64,000 nucleotides of DNA from Fidelibacterota bacterium (GCA_021734325.1 JAIPJF010000012.1:31699-95698); one strand, 5' to 3'; shown: positions 18,009 through 27,465, counted from the first letter of the stretch. The notes: generated by a model not told the origin, from the letters alone. Translations and numbers: made by a program.

Positions 18009-18043
18009 GAGGGTGGCGTGGAAACACGTTCCACCCTCTTTTT
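18009..18043 (+). terminator. Strong intrinsic terminator just ahead of xseA
   Basis: The arms GAGGGTGG (18009-18016) and CCACCCTC (18031-18038) enclose a second stem CGTG-GAAA-CACG with a GNRA tetraloop and a two-base TT bulge; five T residues follow. This is a textbook terminator for the mS38-like gene. It ends only 12 bases before the ATG of xseA, which leaves no room for a separate promoter, so it may act as an attenuator. Confidence 0.85.
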
Positions 18044-18055
18044 GTTCTCATAATT

Positions 18056-19273
18056 ATGGCTCAGGTACTCGAGCAAAATGCTACCCTTACTGTATCCCAA
18101 ATAACGGGTCAGATCCAAAATTCCCTTGAACAGGACTTTGCTTCCATCTGGGTGAGGGGAGAAATCTCCAACCTCACAAAGCATAGTTCCGGTCACTGGT
18201 ACTTCAGTCTGAAGGACAGTGGAGCACAAATGGGAGCTGTCATGTTTCGCGGACAAAACCAGACGGTTCGCTTTGAAATAACCCATGGCATGGAAGTCAC
18301 AGCCCATGGCAGAATATCGGTATACCCACCCCAGGGTCGCTATCAATTGATCGTGGATCAACTCCTTCCAGCTGGTCAGGGGGATCTCCATCTGGCATTC
18401 GAAGCCTTGAAGAAAAAACTAAGTGCAGAAGGTCTGTTCGATGCAGGCTTAAAAAAACCACTTCCCAAATATCCAATGCGGATTGGACTAGTTACCTCCC
18501 CTACGGGGGCAGCAATTCGTGATATGATCAATATATTTAAACGCCGTTTTCCTCTGGCTGAGCTCCAGCTCTTGCCAGTCAAGGTCCAAGGTGAAGGTGC
18601 TGCCACTGAGATCGCAGAGGCAATTGCGACCTTTAATCAACTCCAGGAATGCCAGGTTTTGATCATTGGTCGCGGTGGCGGGTCGCTGGAGGACTTGTGG
18701 GCATTCAACGAGGAAGTTGTCGCCAGAGCAATTGCTGATTCTATCATTCCTGTCGTCAGTGCTGTTGGACATGAAACAGATACGACCATTAGTGATTTTG
18801 TTGCCGATCACAGAGCACCTACGCCATCTGCAGCAGCAGAACAGGTCGTTCCAGACGGGATCATGCTCATGACGACGCTCACAAATCACTCGAAGCATCT
18901 GATAGAGGGGATGGGCAACAGGATCCAAAAGCAGGAAAACCTCCTGAATTCGCTGGAAAGGTCTTATGCTCTGAAGCGGCCTGTGATCATGGTCGATCAA
19001 TTGATGCAGCATCTGGACCATCTTCAGGATAGGTCACTTCGTGCCAGCAAAGAGAGGATTGACCGCTTGATGGGGAAATTGGATGCAATGGCTCAGCAGA
19101 TCGACGTTTTAAATCCGCTTTCGATATTGAAGCGGGGATACTCAGTGGTGAGCAGTGCAGCTGGGAACATCGTTCGGTCCGTATCTGAGATCAAGGTGAA
19201 GGATTCGATTCATATCCGTTTATCCGATGGTGAGGTTGAGACAAGTATTACAGCGATCAAACCCAAAGAATAG
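18056..19273 (+). CDS. xseA: Exodeoxyribonuclease VII large subunit
   Basis: A 405-residue protein with the N-terminal OB-fold (about residues 10-110, including WVRGEISNLTKHSSGHWYFS and KDSGAQMGAVMFRG) and the catalytic domain with PTGAAIRDMINIFKRR, GRGGGSLEDLWAFNEE and SAVGHETDTTISDFVADHRAPTPSAAAE (quoted here as VGHETDTTISDFVAD). The C-terminal coiled coil binds the small subunit. ExoVII degrades single-stranded DNA from both ends. There is no visible ribosome-binding site and the ATG lies 12 bases after a terminator T-run; no better start exists downstream because the OB-fold would be lost. xseB follows 36 bases later. Confidence 0.95.
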   Translation: MAQVLEQNATLTVSQITGQIQNSLEQDFASIWVRGEISNLTKHSSGHWYFSLKDSGAQMGAVMFRGQNQTVRFEITHGMEVTAHGRISVYPPQGRYQLIVDQLLPAGQGDLHLAFEALKKKLSAEGLFDAGLKKPLPKYPMRIGLVTSPTGAAIRDMINIFKRRFPLAELQLLPVKVQGEGAATEIAEAIATFNQLQECQVLIIGRGGGSLEDLWAFNEEVVARAIADSIIPVVSAVGHETDTTISDFVADHRAPTPSAAAEQVVPDGIMLMTTLTNHSKHLIEGMGNRIQKQENLLNSLERSYALKRPVIMVDQLMQHLDHLQDRSLRASKERIDRLMGKLDAMAQQIDVLNPLSILKRGYSVVSSAAGNIVRSVSEIKVKDSIHIRLSDGEVETSITAIKPKE

Positions 19274-19309
19274 AGTATTATTCCTGAAAGGGAGGTTCTA
19301 AATTTAATC

Positions 19310-19534
19310 ATGAATGCAAAAGAAAAATCATTTGAGTCCCTCATGTCGGAATTGGAAGTGTTGGTCGCAAAACTTGAAGGGGATGGTTTGAGCCTTGACG
19401 AAGCGATAGCCAGCAATGAAGAAGCCTTGCAGCTCATTAAAGTATGCAGGGAAAAACTGGATTCTGCCAGGCAGAAAATTAGTAAACTGGTGAAGAACTC
19501 AGAAGGCAACTGGGAAGAACAGGCTCTGGATTAA
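19310..19534 (+). CDS. xseB: Exodeoxyribonuclease VII small subunit
   Basis: A 74-residue two-helix protein with the family pattern SFESLMSELEVLVAKLEGD followed by LSLDEAIASNEEAL. It binds in several copies along the coiled coil of XseA. A GGGAGG site lies about 16 bases before the ATG at 19310, longer than ideal. Sits between xseA and nadK in one run of genes. Confidence 0.93.
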   Translation: MNAKEKSFESLMSELEVLVAKLEGDGLSLDEAIASNEEALQLIKVCREKLDSARQKISKLVKNSEGNWEEQALD

Positions 19535-19554
19535 ATGAGCGATCGGAGTGGAGA

Positions 19555-20421
19555 ATGAAATTTGCCATCTGGGGATTCCAGAGCGATAAGGAAATCGCAA
19601 AGCATGTTGCAGAAATTATTGACAAATTGATTTCGGGGGGGCATGAAGTCTATATTCTCGATAGTTTTTCGGATCTACTACAACTGAATCACCCCAAGGT
19701 GAATTCGATTCCGGAAAACAGGATCCCTACAGATGTAGATTTTATCATATCTATCGGAGGTGACGGAACACTTTTATCAGCCGCCCAAGCGGTTATGCGA
19801 ACCCCGATCCCCATTTTGGGGATAAATCTTGGCAGTCTAGGCTTTCTGACAAGCTTGGAGCGAGACTGGCGGAGTGAATTCGAAAATATTCTAAACGGAC
19901 ATTATCATATCGAGGATCGCATGGTCCTTAACTGCCGGCTGGAATTTCCAGATGGCAGCGAGGAAACACTATGGGCGCTGAATGATGTGGTCATTGAAAG
20001 AGCTGAAGTATTCAGTTTACTGCCTTTAGAAGTTAGGGTCGGTGACAAACTTCTGAACCATTATCTGGCAGATGGCCTGATCATCTCGACCCCTACTGGA
20101 TCTACTGCCTACGCGCTATCAGCTGGAGGTCCCATCATTGATCCAAGCCTCGAAGCCATCCTGATCACGCCAATATCTCCCCATACACTCTCTGTAAGAC
20201 CTGTTGTTCTGACTGGAGAGGAAAACATCCATATAAATCTGTCTCCTGAGGCAGATCACGCTCGCTTGCATGTTGATGGAAAGGATTCAAGGGTAATTGA
20301 CCCAAGCATTAAGATTCGCATCAGACCAAGCTCCTACAGAATCCAACTGGTCGTTTTGCCCAACAACACGTTTTATGAAAAACTGCGGAAAAAACTACAC
20401 TGGGGTCGAAGATCCAGCTAG
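19555..20421 (+). CDS. nadK: NAD kinase
   Basis: A 288-residue enzyme that phosphorylates NAD to NADP using ATP or polyphosphate. The signature GGDGT is at residues 68-72 (SIGGDGTLLSAAQ), followed by GINLGSLGFL, the NDVVIER motif, and TPTGSTAYALSAGGPI. GTGGAGA lies just before the ATG. The reading frame is intact and of usual length. The gene is downstream of xseB, and converges with a minus-strand gene after 12 bases with no visible terminator. Confidence 0.95.
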   Translation: MKFAIWGFQSDKEIAKHVAEIIDKLISGGHEVYILDSFSDLLQLNHPKVNSIPENRIPTDVDFIISIGGDGTLLSAAQAVMRTPIPILGINLGSLGFLTSLERDWRSEFENILNGHYHIEDRMVLNCRLEFPDGSEETLWALNDVVIERAEVFSLLPLEVRVGDKLLNHYLADGLIISTPTGSTAYALSAGGPIIDPSLEAILITPISPHTLSVRPVVLTGEENIHINLSPEADHARLHVDGKDSRVIDPSIKIRIRPSSYRIQLVVLPNNTFYEKLRKKLHWGRRSS

Positions 20422-20433
20422 AGCCGAGTATAC

Positions 20434-20844
20434 TCAGATCTGACGGTGAAAGCGGTAAATACAGTTGTCCATGACGATGGGGATGCCAGCCTCTTCCGCG
20501 AGCTTCGCACTGGCTTCACTGTAAACATTATCCTGCATCCATATCAATTTCAAATTCTTCCTGTCCAGGATACTTTCAACAAGTGGAAGGACTGAATCCG
20601 AACGGCGAAATATATTGATAATATCGATATTCTCGTCAATACAGCTCAGATCCGGGTAGCATTTTAATCCAAACAGTTCCTCATGGCCTGGATTAACAGG
20701 GATAACTTTATATCCTTGTTGCATTAAATAGTGACTGATCCAATTACTTGGACGATCCGGATTAGGGGAAGCACCTACAACTGCAATGGTCTTGCTGGTA
20801 TTCAGGATTGATATCAAATCTGTCTTATCGATGGATTGCATCAT
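20434..20844 (-). CDS. CoA-binding domain protein (YccU-like)
   Basis: A single Rossmann-type domain of 136 residues. AVVGASPNPDRPSNW is the nucleotide-binding glycine loop; GYKVIPVNPGHEELFGLKCYPDL and IWMQDNVYSEASAKLAEEAGI complete the CoA-binding family signature. Function is unproven in the family; binding of CoA or an acyl-CoA is inferred. The start at 20844 makes an ATGA overlap with the stop of proline dehydrogenase; an ATG three codons upstream (20853) is also possible. Confidence 0.86.
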   Translation of the reverse strand: MMQSIDKTDLISILNTSKTIAVVGASPNPDRPSNWISHYLMQQGYKVIPVNPGHEELFGLKCYPDLSCIDENIDIINIFRRSDSVLPLVESILDRKNLKLIWMQDNVYSEASAKLAEEAGIPIVMDNCIYRFHRQI

Positions 20845-21740
20845 GAAGCCCATTGGAAAATATTTTTTAATACATACCCGGCAATGTCGGGATTCTCCTT
20901 TAACCTTCGACTCGAATAGGCGTACCAGTCAACTCCAAAGGGAACGTAGATGCGCACGCGATGATTGTCATGAATCAGTTCGGTCAGGCGATCAACGATG
21001 GGAACACCGAGAAGGGCTTGAAACTCATACCTGTCAGCTGCAATATCCATATCCTCGATCATCTGCAGAGACTGATCAATGAGATAGTGGTCATGAGTGG
21101 CAATTCCTACGTAGGCGTTATTGCTGAACATGGTGGCCAGAAGTTTTAAATAATTTTCCCGGATCTCATTTTTATCCTGATAGGCAATCTTTGGTGATTC
21201 CTTATATATTCCTTTACAGATACGCAGATTACCTCCATGGGCGGCAATGGATTTGACATCGTCCAAACTCCGGTGCATGTACGCCTGGATGACGGTCCCC
21301 ATGTGTGGGTAATCCGCTCTGAGCTGTTCATACATACGCAGGGTCTTGGAGGTATAAGGAGAATCTTCCATGTCCAGCCTGATAAAGATGCCAGCCTGTT
21401 TGGCCTTGGTCACGATTGACGATATGTTTTGAAGTGCCAATTCTTCCGATACAGCCAATCCGAGGGCGGTAGGCTTTAGGGAGATATTTTTCTCGATGCC
21501 ACTTTGGGAGACCTCGGAGATCAATGCAAGATAGGAGTCAAGTGCCTCCGCGGCTTGGGTTTCAGTGGTTACCGCTTCTCCTAGAATATCCATGGTGGTG
21601 AGAAATCCGCTATCCTTCAAATCCTGGCATTTTGCTATGGCAGCTGCCGCATCCATACCAGCTATATAGCGCTTTGAGATCATCTTCACGATCGCTCTGG
21701 GTGCCAATGGCATGAGCGCAACGACGAGTTTATTAAACAC
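20841..21740 (-). CDS. Proline dehydrogenase (single-domain PutA/PRODH type)
   Basis: A 299-residue FAD-binding TIM-barrel enzyme that oxidises proline to pyrroline-5-carboxylate. Diagnostic stretches are ISLKPTALGL, IFIRLDMEDSPYT, TVIQAYMHRS, LRICKGIYKESP and the C-terminal EFQALLGV with RIYVPFGVDWYAYSSRRLKE, where the two arginines contact proline carboxylate. There is no attached P5C dehydrogenase domain. Translation is coupled to the following CoA-binding gene by an ATGA overlap. Confidence 0.93.
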   Translation of the reverse strand: MFNKLVVALMPLAPRAIVKMISKRYIAGMDAAAAIAKCQDLKDSGFLTTMDILGEAVTTETQAAEALDSYLALISEVSQSGIEKNISLKPTALGLAVSEELALQNISSIVTKAKQAGIFIRLDMEDSPYTSKTLRMYEQLRADYPHMGTVIQAYMHRSLDDVKSIAAHGGNLRICKGIYKESPKIAYQDKNEIRENYLKLLATMFSNNAYVGIATHDHYLIDQSLQMIEDMDIAADRYEFQALLGVPIVDRLTELIHDNHRVRIYVPFGVDWYAYSSRRLKENPDIAGYVLKNIFQWAS

Positions 21741-21782
21741 ACAGCCTCCGTATCAATAAGGTATCAAAAAGACAGCAACAAC

Positions 21783-22361
21783 TCAGCGCAATGGACGCTG
21801 ATAATACTCGAATACCTTGCCAGTATCATGCCAATTTGGAAATTTTTGAAGGACGCGGGTATGCAATGAGAATCTTTGTGCTATGCCCTCGCGGACATGG
21901 CCAGAGACAAATATGTATCCCCTTTTCTTTAGCCAATTCAAATACACTTTTTTTAGCATTTTTGCATATCCCTGGCCATGATGTTTCTCATCGAAAACAA
22001 ATGCATAGGTATAAATAGTCTCATGCTGGCCGAGGGTTGGGTCAGCTTTTGCCCAAATCTCGTCGTCGAAATTCTCCAGCGGGACACCAACCAGGAAACC
22101 AATGATCTCGTTTCTCAGAACCCCGACGAAGGGCAGAGTGTGGGGATGGTTGAAATACTTCCATACGGTTTTTTTGGTGAAGGCAGTATCAGCCCCAAAA
22201 GGTTTGATCAGACCTTGCGAAATTTCGATCACACGGTCTGCATCTCTCACGGATAGAGCTTCAACCAATTTGATCTGAAAATTAAGGGTGGCTGCGATCA
22301 ATTTAACTTCTGATCGAGCAGGTGCTTTTACAGGGGGTTTAAAAAATTCCAGTTGCGACAT
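21783..22361 (-). CDS. GNAT-family N-acetyltransferase
   Basis: A 192-residue protein whose second half carries a GNAT core: VGVLRNEIIGFLVGVPLE, TIYTYAFVFDEKHHGQGYAKMLKK (acetyl-CoA pyrophosphate loop, here HGQGYAKML) and GYIFVSGHVREG. The N-terminal 40 residues are an extra segment with two Pro-rich patches. The substrate cannot be predicted. It lies 42 bases upstream of proline dehydrogenase in the same direction and may share its transcript. The ribosome-binding site is not evident. Confidence 0.78.
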   Translation of the reverse strand: MSQLEFFKPPVKAPARSEVKLIAATLNFQIKLVEALSVRDADRVIEISQGLIKPFGADTAFTKKTVWKYFNHPHTLPFVGVLRNEIIGFLVGVPLENFDDEIWAKADPTLGQHETIYTYAFVFDEKHHGQGYAKMLKKVYLNWLKKRGYIFVSGHVREGIAQRFSLHTRVLQKFPNWHDTGKVFEYYQRPLR

Positions 22362-22585
22362 GGCGTCGAAGTTTAAATGCAGGGAGTAATCAAGACAATT
22401 GTTTTTCAGGCACTACTGGGGATATTGAACCTTTAAGGAGAGTCGTTTTTTCAAAGCCCTTCGCTGAATCGTATGTATAGAGCCAAAGATTCCTCAAGAG
22501 TTTTTAGTTGAAATGAGAGAGTGAGGGACTAATTTGAAAATTGTTTGCAAGTCCGGTTAATAAAGCGAAGGATCGATCAAAATAC
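22362..22585. other. Divergent intergenic region
   Basis: This 224-base gap separates the minus-strand GNAT gene from the plus-strand hydrolase and should hold promoters for both. I see no close consensus promoter pair and no hairpin. A TTG at 22541 in frame with the hydrolase is not used as the start because it would add 15 residues ahead of the conserved first strand. Confidence 0.4.
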
Positions 22586-23362
22586 ATGCTTGAACTGATG
22601 ATGCTGGGAAGTGGAAGTGGTGGAAATGCATGCATTGTAAAAAATGAGGACACGATGATCCTGATTGATGCTGGATTTAGTGGGGCTGAGATTAAAAAGC
22701 GTATGCAGTCGCTTGGTCTTGAGCCAGAAGATCTTGAAGCTTGTCTGATCACGCATGAACATGGTGATCACATCAAGGGCGCCAGCATCCTTTCCAGAAG
22801 GCACAGAGTGAAACTTCTCATGCATCCTGCCACAAAACAGGCAGGACGGAAAAAATTCACTGGATCTGAGAGAATAAGACATTTCGAAATGGGAGAGGTC
22901 ATGGAGCTTGGATCAATGAAGGTGTCCAGTGTTCCCACCCTCCATGATTCAGATTCATCCACTGGTTTTTTAATCGAAAGCGGTGATAAGCAATTAGGGT
23001 ATTTGACGGACCTGGGTGCAGTCACCGAAGATAATTTCCTGATGATGCGTCATGCGGACTTTCTGGTCATGGAGGCCAATCATGATCGCGATATGTTGTG
23101 GGATGGTCCTTACCCACCTCATTTGAAGGCCCGTGTTGATAGCCGAGTTGGTCATCTTTCGAATCTGGATAGTGCTGAATTTATTGCCATGTTGGTTGAG
23201 TTGGGTAAACTAAGGGGTGTCATGCTGGCACATTTAAGCGAAAAAAATAATGATCCGGCTCTCGCTCTGGCGACAGTCCGTAGGAGGGTGGGAAACAGTT
23301 TGGAAATATATGTTGCTGAACAGCACCGCACATCGAAACGCATAAAAGTGGAGACAAAATGA
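22586..23362 (+). CDS. YycJ/WalJ-like metallo-beta-lactamase-fold hydrolase
   Basis: A 258-residue MBL-fold protein starting LELMMLGSGSGGNACIV, typical of the YycJ family. The zinc ligands appear as H57-E-H59-G-D61-H62 (THEHGDH), with later LTDLGAVTEDN, a His in EANHDRDML and a His in LAHLSEKNNDP. Family members act on nucleic acids (a 5'-exonuclease activity has been described for YycJ proteins) and are linked to cell-wall and repair phenotypes in Firmicutes. Stop and next start overlap by ATGA. Confidence 0.88.
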   Translation: MLELMMLGSGSGGNACIVKNEDTMILIDAGFSGAEIKKRMQSLGLEPEDLEACLITHEHGDHIKGASILSRRHRVKLLMHPATKQAGRKKFTGSERIRHFEMGEVMELGSMKVSSVPTLHDSDSSTGFLIESGDKQLGYLTDLGAVTEDNFLMMRHADFLVMEANHDRDMLWDGPYPPHLKARVDSRVGHLSNLDSAEFIAMLVELGKLRGVMLAHLSEKNNDPALALATVRRRVGNSLEIYVAEQHRTSKRIKVETK

Positions 23363-23940
23363 AAAAATATCTAAACCTAAAATCCTTGATCGTTCTGATC
23401 CTTCTGCTTATCGTGGCATTTGTCATCTATTGGGCCTCAGCAGATAAATATGTCAAAATGGAGACCAGTCTGGGAACAGTCATTATTGATCTCTACGAGG
23501 ATGAGACACCGATTCATGCAGCAAATTTTAAAAAGCTAGTGTCTGATGGCGCTTATGAAGGCACATATTTTCATCGGGTAATTCCTGGTTTTGTGGTCCA
23601 GGGTGGGGATCCGAATACACGCGATAATGAAGATCGGGTGGATGATGGTATGGGGGGAATCGGTGAGAGGCTGACGGCTGAAATTGGTCAGCCGCATCTT
23701 AGGGGTACCATTGGTGCTGCCCGTGATAACAATCCTGAAAAAAAATCAAGCGGGAGTCAATTTTATTTCTGTCTGGCCCGGCTTGCCCAACTTGATGGCA
23801 ATTATACTGTATTCGCTAATGTTGTTGAAGGTATGGATGTGATTGATGCGATTGCAAAGCTGGAGAGAGACAAAGCGGATAATCCCCTGGATTCGGTGAC
23901 CATCCTTAAAACAACGATGGTCTCGTCCATCTTTTATTAG
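23359..23940 (+). CDS. Membrane-anchored cyclophilin-type peptidyl-prolyl isomerase
   Basis: A 193-residue protein with one N-terminal membrane segment (about residues 9-25) or uncleaved signal and a cyclophilin domain. The core motifs are FHRVIPGFVVQGGDP (active-site Arg in FHRV), SSGSQFYFCLA (usual SQFFI) and GNYTVFANVVEGMDVIDAI. It catalyses cis-trans isomerisation of prolyl bonds, here presumably on the periplasmic side. The ATGA overlap with the hydrolase gene implies coupled translation. Confidence 0.93.
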   Translation: MKKYLNLKSLIVLILLLIVAFVIYWASADKYVKMETSLGTVIIDLYEDETPIHAANFKKLVSDGAYEGTYFHRVIPGFVVQGGDPNTRDNEDRVDDGMGGIGERLTAEIGQPHLRGTIGAARDNNPEKKSSGSQFYFCLARLAQLDGNYTVFANVVEGMDVIDAIAKLERDKADNPLDSVTILKTTMVSSIFY

Positions 23941-23949
23941 AGTAATCAA

Positions 23950-24861
23950 GTGGCAAAACCAAAATTTGGATTGGCACTGGGAGGTGGGGGAGCCAGAGGT
24001 TTCGCCCATATTGGTGTGCTCAGACGTTTGGAGCAGATGGGGATTCGACCGGATATCATCACAGGGGCCAGTATGGGAGCTCTGGTAGCAGCAGTGTATA
24101 TCAAGGAAATCACAGTCGATGCCACTTATAATGAGCTCAACAAGATGGTCGAAAGTGAGGCATTTAAAAATCTTGGTCTCCATCTCTTAAATGTGAAGGG
24201 TCGTGTCGGAGAATCATTCTGGCATCAGGTTGCCTCAGCTATTCAAGATCGAATTGTGATCAACCTTGCTCAATCAAAACTGGGGTTGGTTCGCGAGGAA
24301 AAGATTAGGGAGGCCTTGGAGGTTGTCATTCAGGAGAATGTCTGGTCAAATCCAAATGCTGCGCTGGGTATCGTAGCTACTGATCTGTATAATGGTGAGG
24401 ATGTCTATTTTACAGAAGGATCTCTTTTGAATGCGGTTATGGCTTCCATAGCCATTCCAGGATTTCTTCCACCAGTGATTGTGGGAGGGAGAACCCTTGT
24501 GGATGGAGGTGTTTCCCAGCAAGTGCCTATACGCATGGCAAGGGAAATGGGGGCGGATTTTGTGCTGGCTGTGGATGTGGGACAGGATATTGCACCCCTT
24601 ACAGATATGGATAACGCCATGGCAATTATGAGTCAAAGTGAGAATATCCGATCCTGTCACTATCGCGACATGTTGAACCGGGAAGCGGATGTATTGTTGA
24701 AACCAGAAATGCCTGGTGTGCATTGGTCGGCCTACAATCAACGAGAAATGTTTGTGAACCTGGGAGAGCAAGCATTTGACGAGCATGTTGTAACCTTTAA
24801 TAGGTCCTGGTATCAAAAAAGACACCCGCTTATGGGGAGGATCAAAGATCTTTTTTATTGA
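23950..24861 (+). CDS. Patatin-like phospholipase (RssA/YchK type)
   Basis: A 303-residue patatin-fold protein with GTG start. The oxyanion-hole loop GGGGARGFAHIG is at residues 11-22, the nucleophile is S41 in GASMG, and the catalytic aspartate lies in VDGGVSQQVP near residue 188. Such proteins are Ser-Asp lipid acyl hydrolases. There is no signal peptide, so it is cytoplasmic or peripheral. It lies 9 bases after the cyclophilin gene. Confidence 0.9.
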   Translation: MAKPKFGLALGGGGARGFAHIGVLRRLEQMGIRPDIITGASMGALVAAVYIKEITVDATYNELNKMVESEAFKNLGLHLLNVKGRVGESFWHQVASAIQDRIVINLAQSKLGLVREEKIREALEVVIQENVWSNPNAALGIVATDLYNGEDVYFTEGSLLNAVMASIAIPGFLPPVIVGGRTLVDGGVSQQVPIRMAREMGADFVLAVDVGQDIAPLTDMDNAMAIMSQSENIRSCHYRDMLNREADVLLKPEMPGVHWSAYNQREMFVNLGEQAFDEHVVTFNRSWYQKRHPLMGRIKDLFY

Positions 24862-24900
24862 CATTATTTTTTTAATAAGGGGATAAGAAACAGGATCCAC

Positions 24901-26682
24901 ATGTACAGAAGCTTCATACTTTTTATCATTGTTTTATCCATGATTGCAGGCGTGAGTCTCATCGGTCAACAGGCGCTGGAAGACATTCTGAGTGTTGAGC
25001 TAGTCAGCAGTCAGGATGTTGCCATAGCTGGGGAAGATCTTGACATCGCCCTGATAATTGAAATTGACGATCCCTGGCATGTCTATGCGCCTGAAGGAAA
25101 TGATGAGTTCATCATTGCAATTTCGCCTTCAATCAAATCTGAGGGTCAACCCTTTTCAGTCTATGAATGGACCTTCCCTAAAGCTGAAATGATCTCTGTC
25201 GCCGGTGTCAAAGAACCAGCCGCTGTCTATGGTGGACGTCTGATTCTACGAACTTCGATCGCAGTTGAAGCGACTGCATCTGGAATACTGGAACTCGCTG
25301 GTACCGTTTATTATCAAGCCTGTGATGATGTCCAATGCTTGATTCCTGCAACCGTGTCCTTCAATCATTCTCTGAAGATTGTCGATAATGCCAATTTATC
25401 GCAGTCGATAAATACGAATATTTTCACACACTCAAATTCTTCGCTTCCAGAAACCGTAACTGAGGTCGCCGAAGATGATAATATTTCAGGTTTGGTGGTC
25501 AAATATGGGATGATCCTTACATTCGCCATCATCTTTCTGGGTGGTCTGGCTTTAAATTTAACACCTTGCGTATATCCATTAATCCCAATCACCATCAGCT
25601 TTTTTGGGGGTACTGATGCAGGCAAGGGGCGTACTTTCTGGATGGCCCTCGCCTATGTGCTTGGAATCGCAGTGACCTACTCCATTCTTGGTGTGGTCGC
25701 AGCACTTGGCGGTGGTCTGTTCGGAGCACTGCTTACCAATTCCTGGGTACTCATAGGGATCGCGGCATTGCTGGTGGGACTCTCGCTGTCCATGTTTGGC
25801 GTCTATGAATTCAGATTACCTACAGGTTTGATGACGGCAGCCAGCCAATCAAAGGCTGGCATCTTTGGATCATTCTTCATGGGACTGACCTTAGGTATCG
25901 TAGCGGCACCTTGTGTGGGTCCCTTTGTTATCGGCTTACTCACTTATGTGGCTGCACAACAGAATGTCCTTTTAGGGTTTACGATGTTCTTTACCCTGGC
26001 AATGGGACTGGGCTTACCTTATTTATTTCTGGCCATGTACTCCAGCAAGATCTCTGCACTTCCGCGTTCTGGGATGTGGATGGTCGGGGTTCGGATCATC
26101 TTTGGTTTTGTACTCATTGCAATGGCTATTTATTTCATTATGCCCTTGCTTGGTGAATATGCTCCTTGGGTTATGTCCATCTTTCTGATTGGCGCCGGCG
26201 TGTACCTCATTGTATTCGATAAAAGCGGGGAGGGGAATCCCCTTTTTAATCGCATTAAACAATTGATAGCCATTGTGCTCATAATGGTAGGAACATGGAT
26301 GAGTGTCCCTGCAGAAACAAATAGCAGCCAGGGTATTAGCTGGTCTCACCCGGTCACACAGACCGAATTATCAGCGTTGCTGGATACCCACAGACCGATT
26401 ATGATCGACGTTTATGCTGACTGGTGTATCCCCTGTAAGGAAATGGATAAATTTACATTTTCAGATCCGAATGTGGTGAACCTGTCAAAGGAATTCATGG
26501 CCATTAAAATTGACATGACCCGGCAGAGCGATAACTTTGAGCAGGATATCTTATCTCAATTCGCGATAAAAGGGGTCCCCACGTACATTTTTATCAAGGA
26601 CGGTAATGAAATAACGTCCCTACGTTCTACAGGATTCGAAAATGTCGAGGATTTTATTGAGCGGATGAGGCAGGCTCTGTAA
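24901..26682 (+). CDS. dsbD: Thiol:disulfide interchange protein DsbD
   Basis: Full-length, 593 residues, with the three-module layout: signal peptide and periplasmic immunoglobulin-like domain with the cysteine pair C141 and C146 (CDDVQC); an eight-helix membrane domain with C223 (NLTPCVYP) and C338 (APCVGPF); and a C-terminal thioredoxin domain with C509-x-x-C512 (ADWCIPCKEMD). It passes electrons from cytoplasmic thioredoxin to periplasmic substrates such as cytochrome c maturation or isomerase proteins. All six redox cysteines are present. A TTGACA-like sequence at about 24859 lies upstream but its -10 is poor. Confidence 0.95.
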   Translation: MYRSFILFIIVLSMIAGVSLIGQQALEDILSVELVSSQDVAIAGEDLDIALIIEIDDPWHVYAPEGNDEFIIAISPSIKSEGQPFSVYEWTFPKAEMISVAGVKEPAAVYGGRLILRTSIAVEATASGILELAGTVYYQACDDVQCLIPATVSFNHSLKIVDNANLSQSINTNIFTHSNSSLPETVTEVAEDDNISGLVVKYGMILTFAIIFLGGLALNLTPCVYPLIPITISFFGGTDAGKGRTFWMALAYVLGIAVTYSILGVVAALGGGLFGALLTNSWVLIGIAALLVGLSLSMFGVYEFRLPTGLMTAASQSKAGIFGSFFMGLTLGIVAAPCVGPFVIGLLTYVAAQQNVLLGFTMFFTLAMGLGLPYLFLAMYSSKISALPRSGMWMVGVRIIFGFVLIAMAIYFIMPLLGEYAPWVMSIFLIGAGVYLIVFDKSGEGNPLFNRIKQLIAIVLIMVGTWMSVPAETNSSQGISWSHPVTQTELSALLDTHRPIMIDVYADWCIPCKEMDKFTFSDPNVVNLSKEFMAIKIDMTRQSDNFEQDILSQFAIKGVPTYIFIKDGNEITSLRSTGFENVEDFIERMRQAL

Positions 26683-26796
26683 GGGGTCCAGATCATCGTC
26701 AAACCCGGGCAGCTTTGGGCATTTCATCTTAACATACAGGGTGTTGGCTGGCCTTTTTTTATTGCAGATTGCAGGCAAAACGTTTAACTGATCAGC

Positions 26797-27465
26797 ATGC
26801 AAGAACCTGAACAACACGCCTTACCCCTTTTCATCATCGATGGTCCTCCATGGGAAAAGAAGCATGATATCGGCTTTTTTGTTGCCTTTGTCGAAACCAT
26901 AAAGGCGTTCCTGCTCAGGCCTGCCAAAACCTTCAGTGTCATTCGACGGGTTGCTGGTATCTCTGATGCTCTTGTATATACTGTGGGAATACAGGTTTTC
27001 ACTTTTTTATGGACCTTTGCCATGAGTGGGGCAGATCCCGGAATGCTGTTACCACAGAATCCTGCAATACTGGAGATGCTAGAATTACCAGAGAATTTTT
27101 CTCAGATCATGGTCCTAATCTATCCATTTTCAATTATTCTTCTCCAGTTCATAGCTGCGTATGCACTGCATATTGCATTGCGATGGCGTGGTCTCCAATT
27201 GTACGACTTTAATCTGATATTCAGGATTCTGGCCTATTCCGGTGGGACGGCTGCCTTGCTTCTGATCATTCCCATTATTGGCGGTATGACCTCAATCATG
27301 ATGACGATCTACCTGGCCTACGTTGGGTTAAGAACGATCTACGGGATTGAATTCGGGTCCTTCCTCCTTACAGCGTTGTTGGCACTTCTTATTGCCATTG
27401 GGCTGTACTTATTGTCAGCAGTCAGCATTACCATTATCGTCTTGTTGTTTGCCATCTTGATTTGA
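26797..27465 (+). CDS. Yip1-domain membrane protein
   Basis: A 222-residue protein with a soluble N-terminal 30 residues followed by ETIKAFLLRPAKTFSVIRR, the amphipathic lead-in typical of bacterial Yip1-family proteins, then five membrane segments. The MxxIYLAYVGLRTIYGIE stretch before the last segments is also typical. Function unknown in bacteria; possibly membrane organisation. The 114 bases between dsbD and this gene show no clear terminator. Confidence 0.75.
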   Translation: MQEPEQHALPLFIIDGPPWEKKHDIGFFVAFVETIKAFLLRPAKTFSVIRRVAGISDALVYTVGIQVFTFLWTFAMSGADPGMLLPQNPAILEMLELPENFSQIMVLIYPFSIILLQFIAAYALHIALRWRGLQLYDFNLIFRILAYSGGTAALLLIIPIIGGMTSIMMTIYLAYVGLRTIYGIEFGSFLLTALLALLIAIGLYLLSAVSITIIVLLFAILI

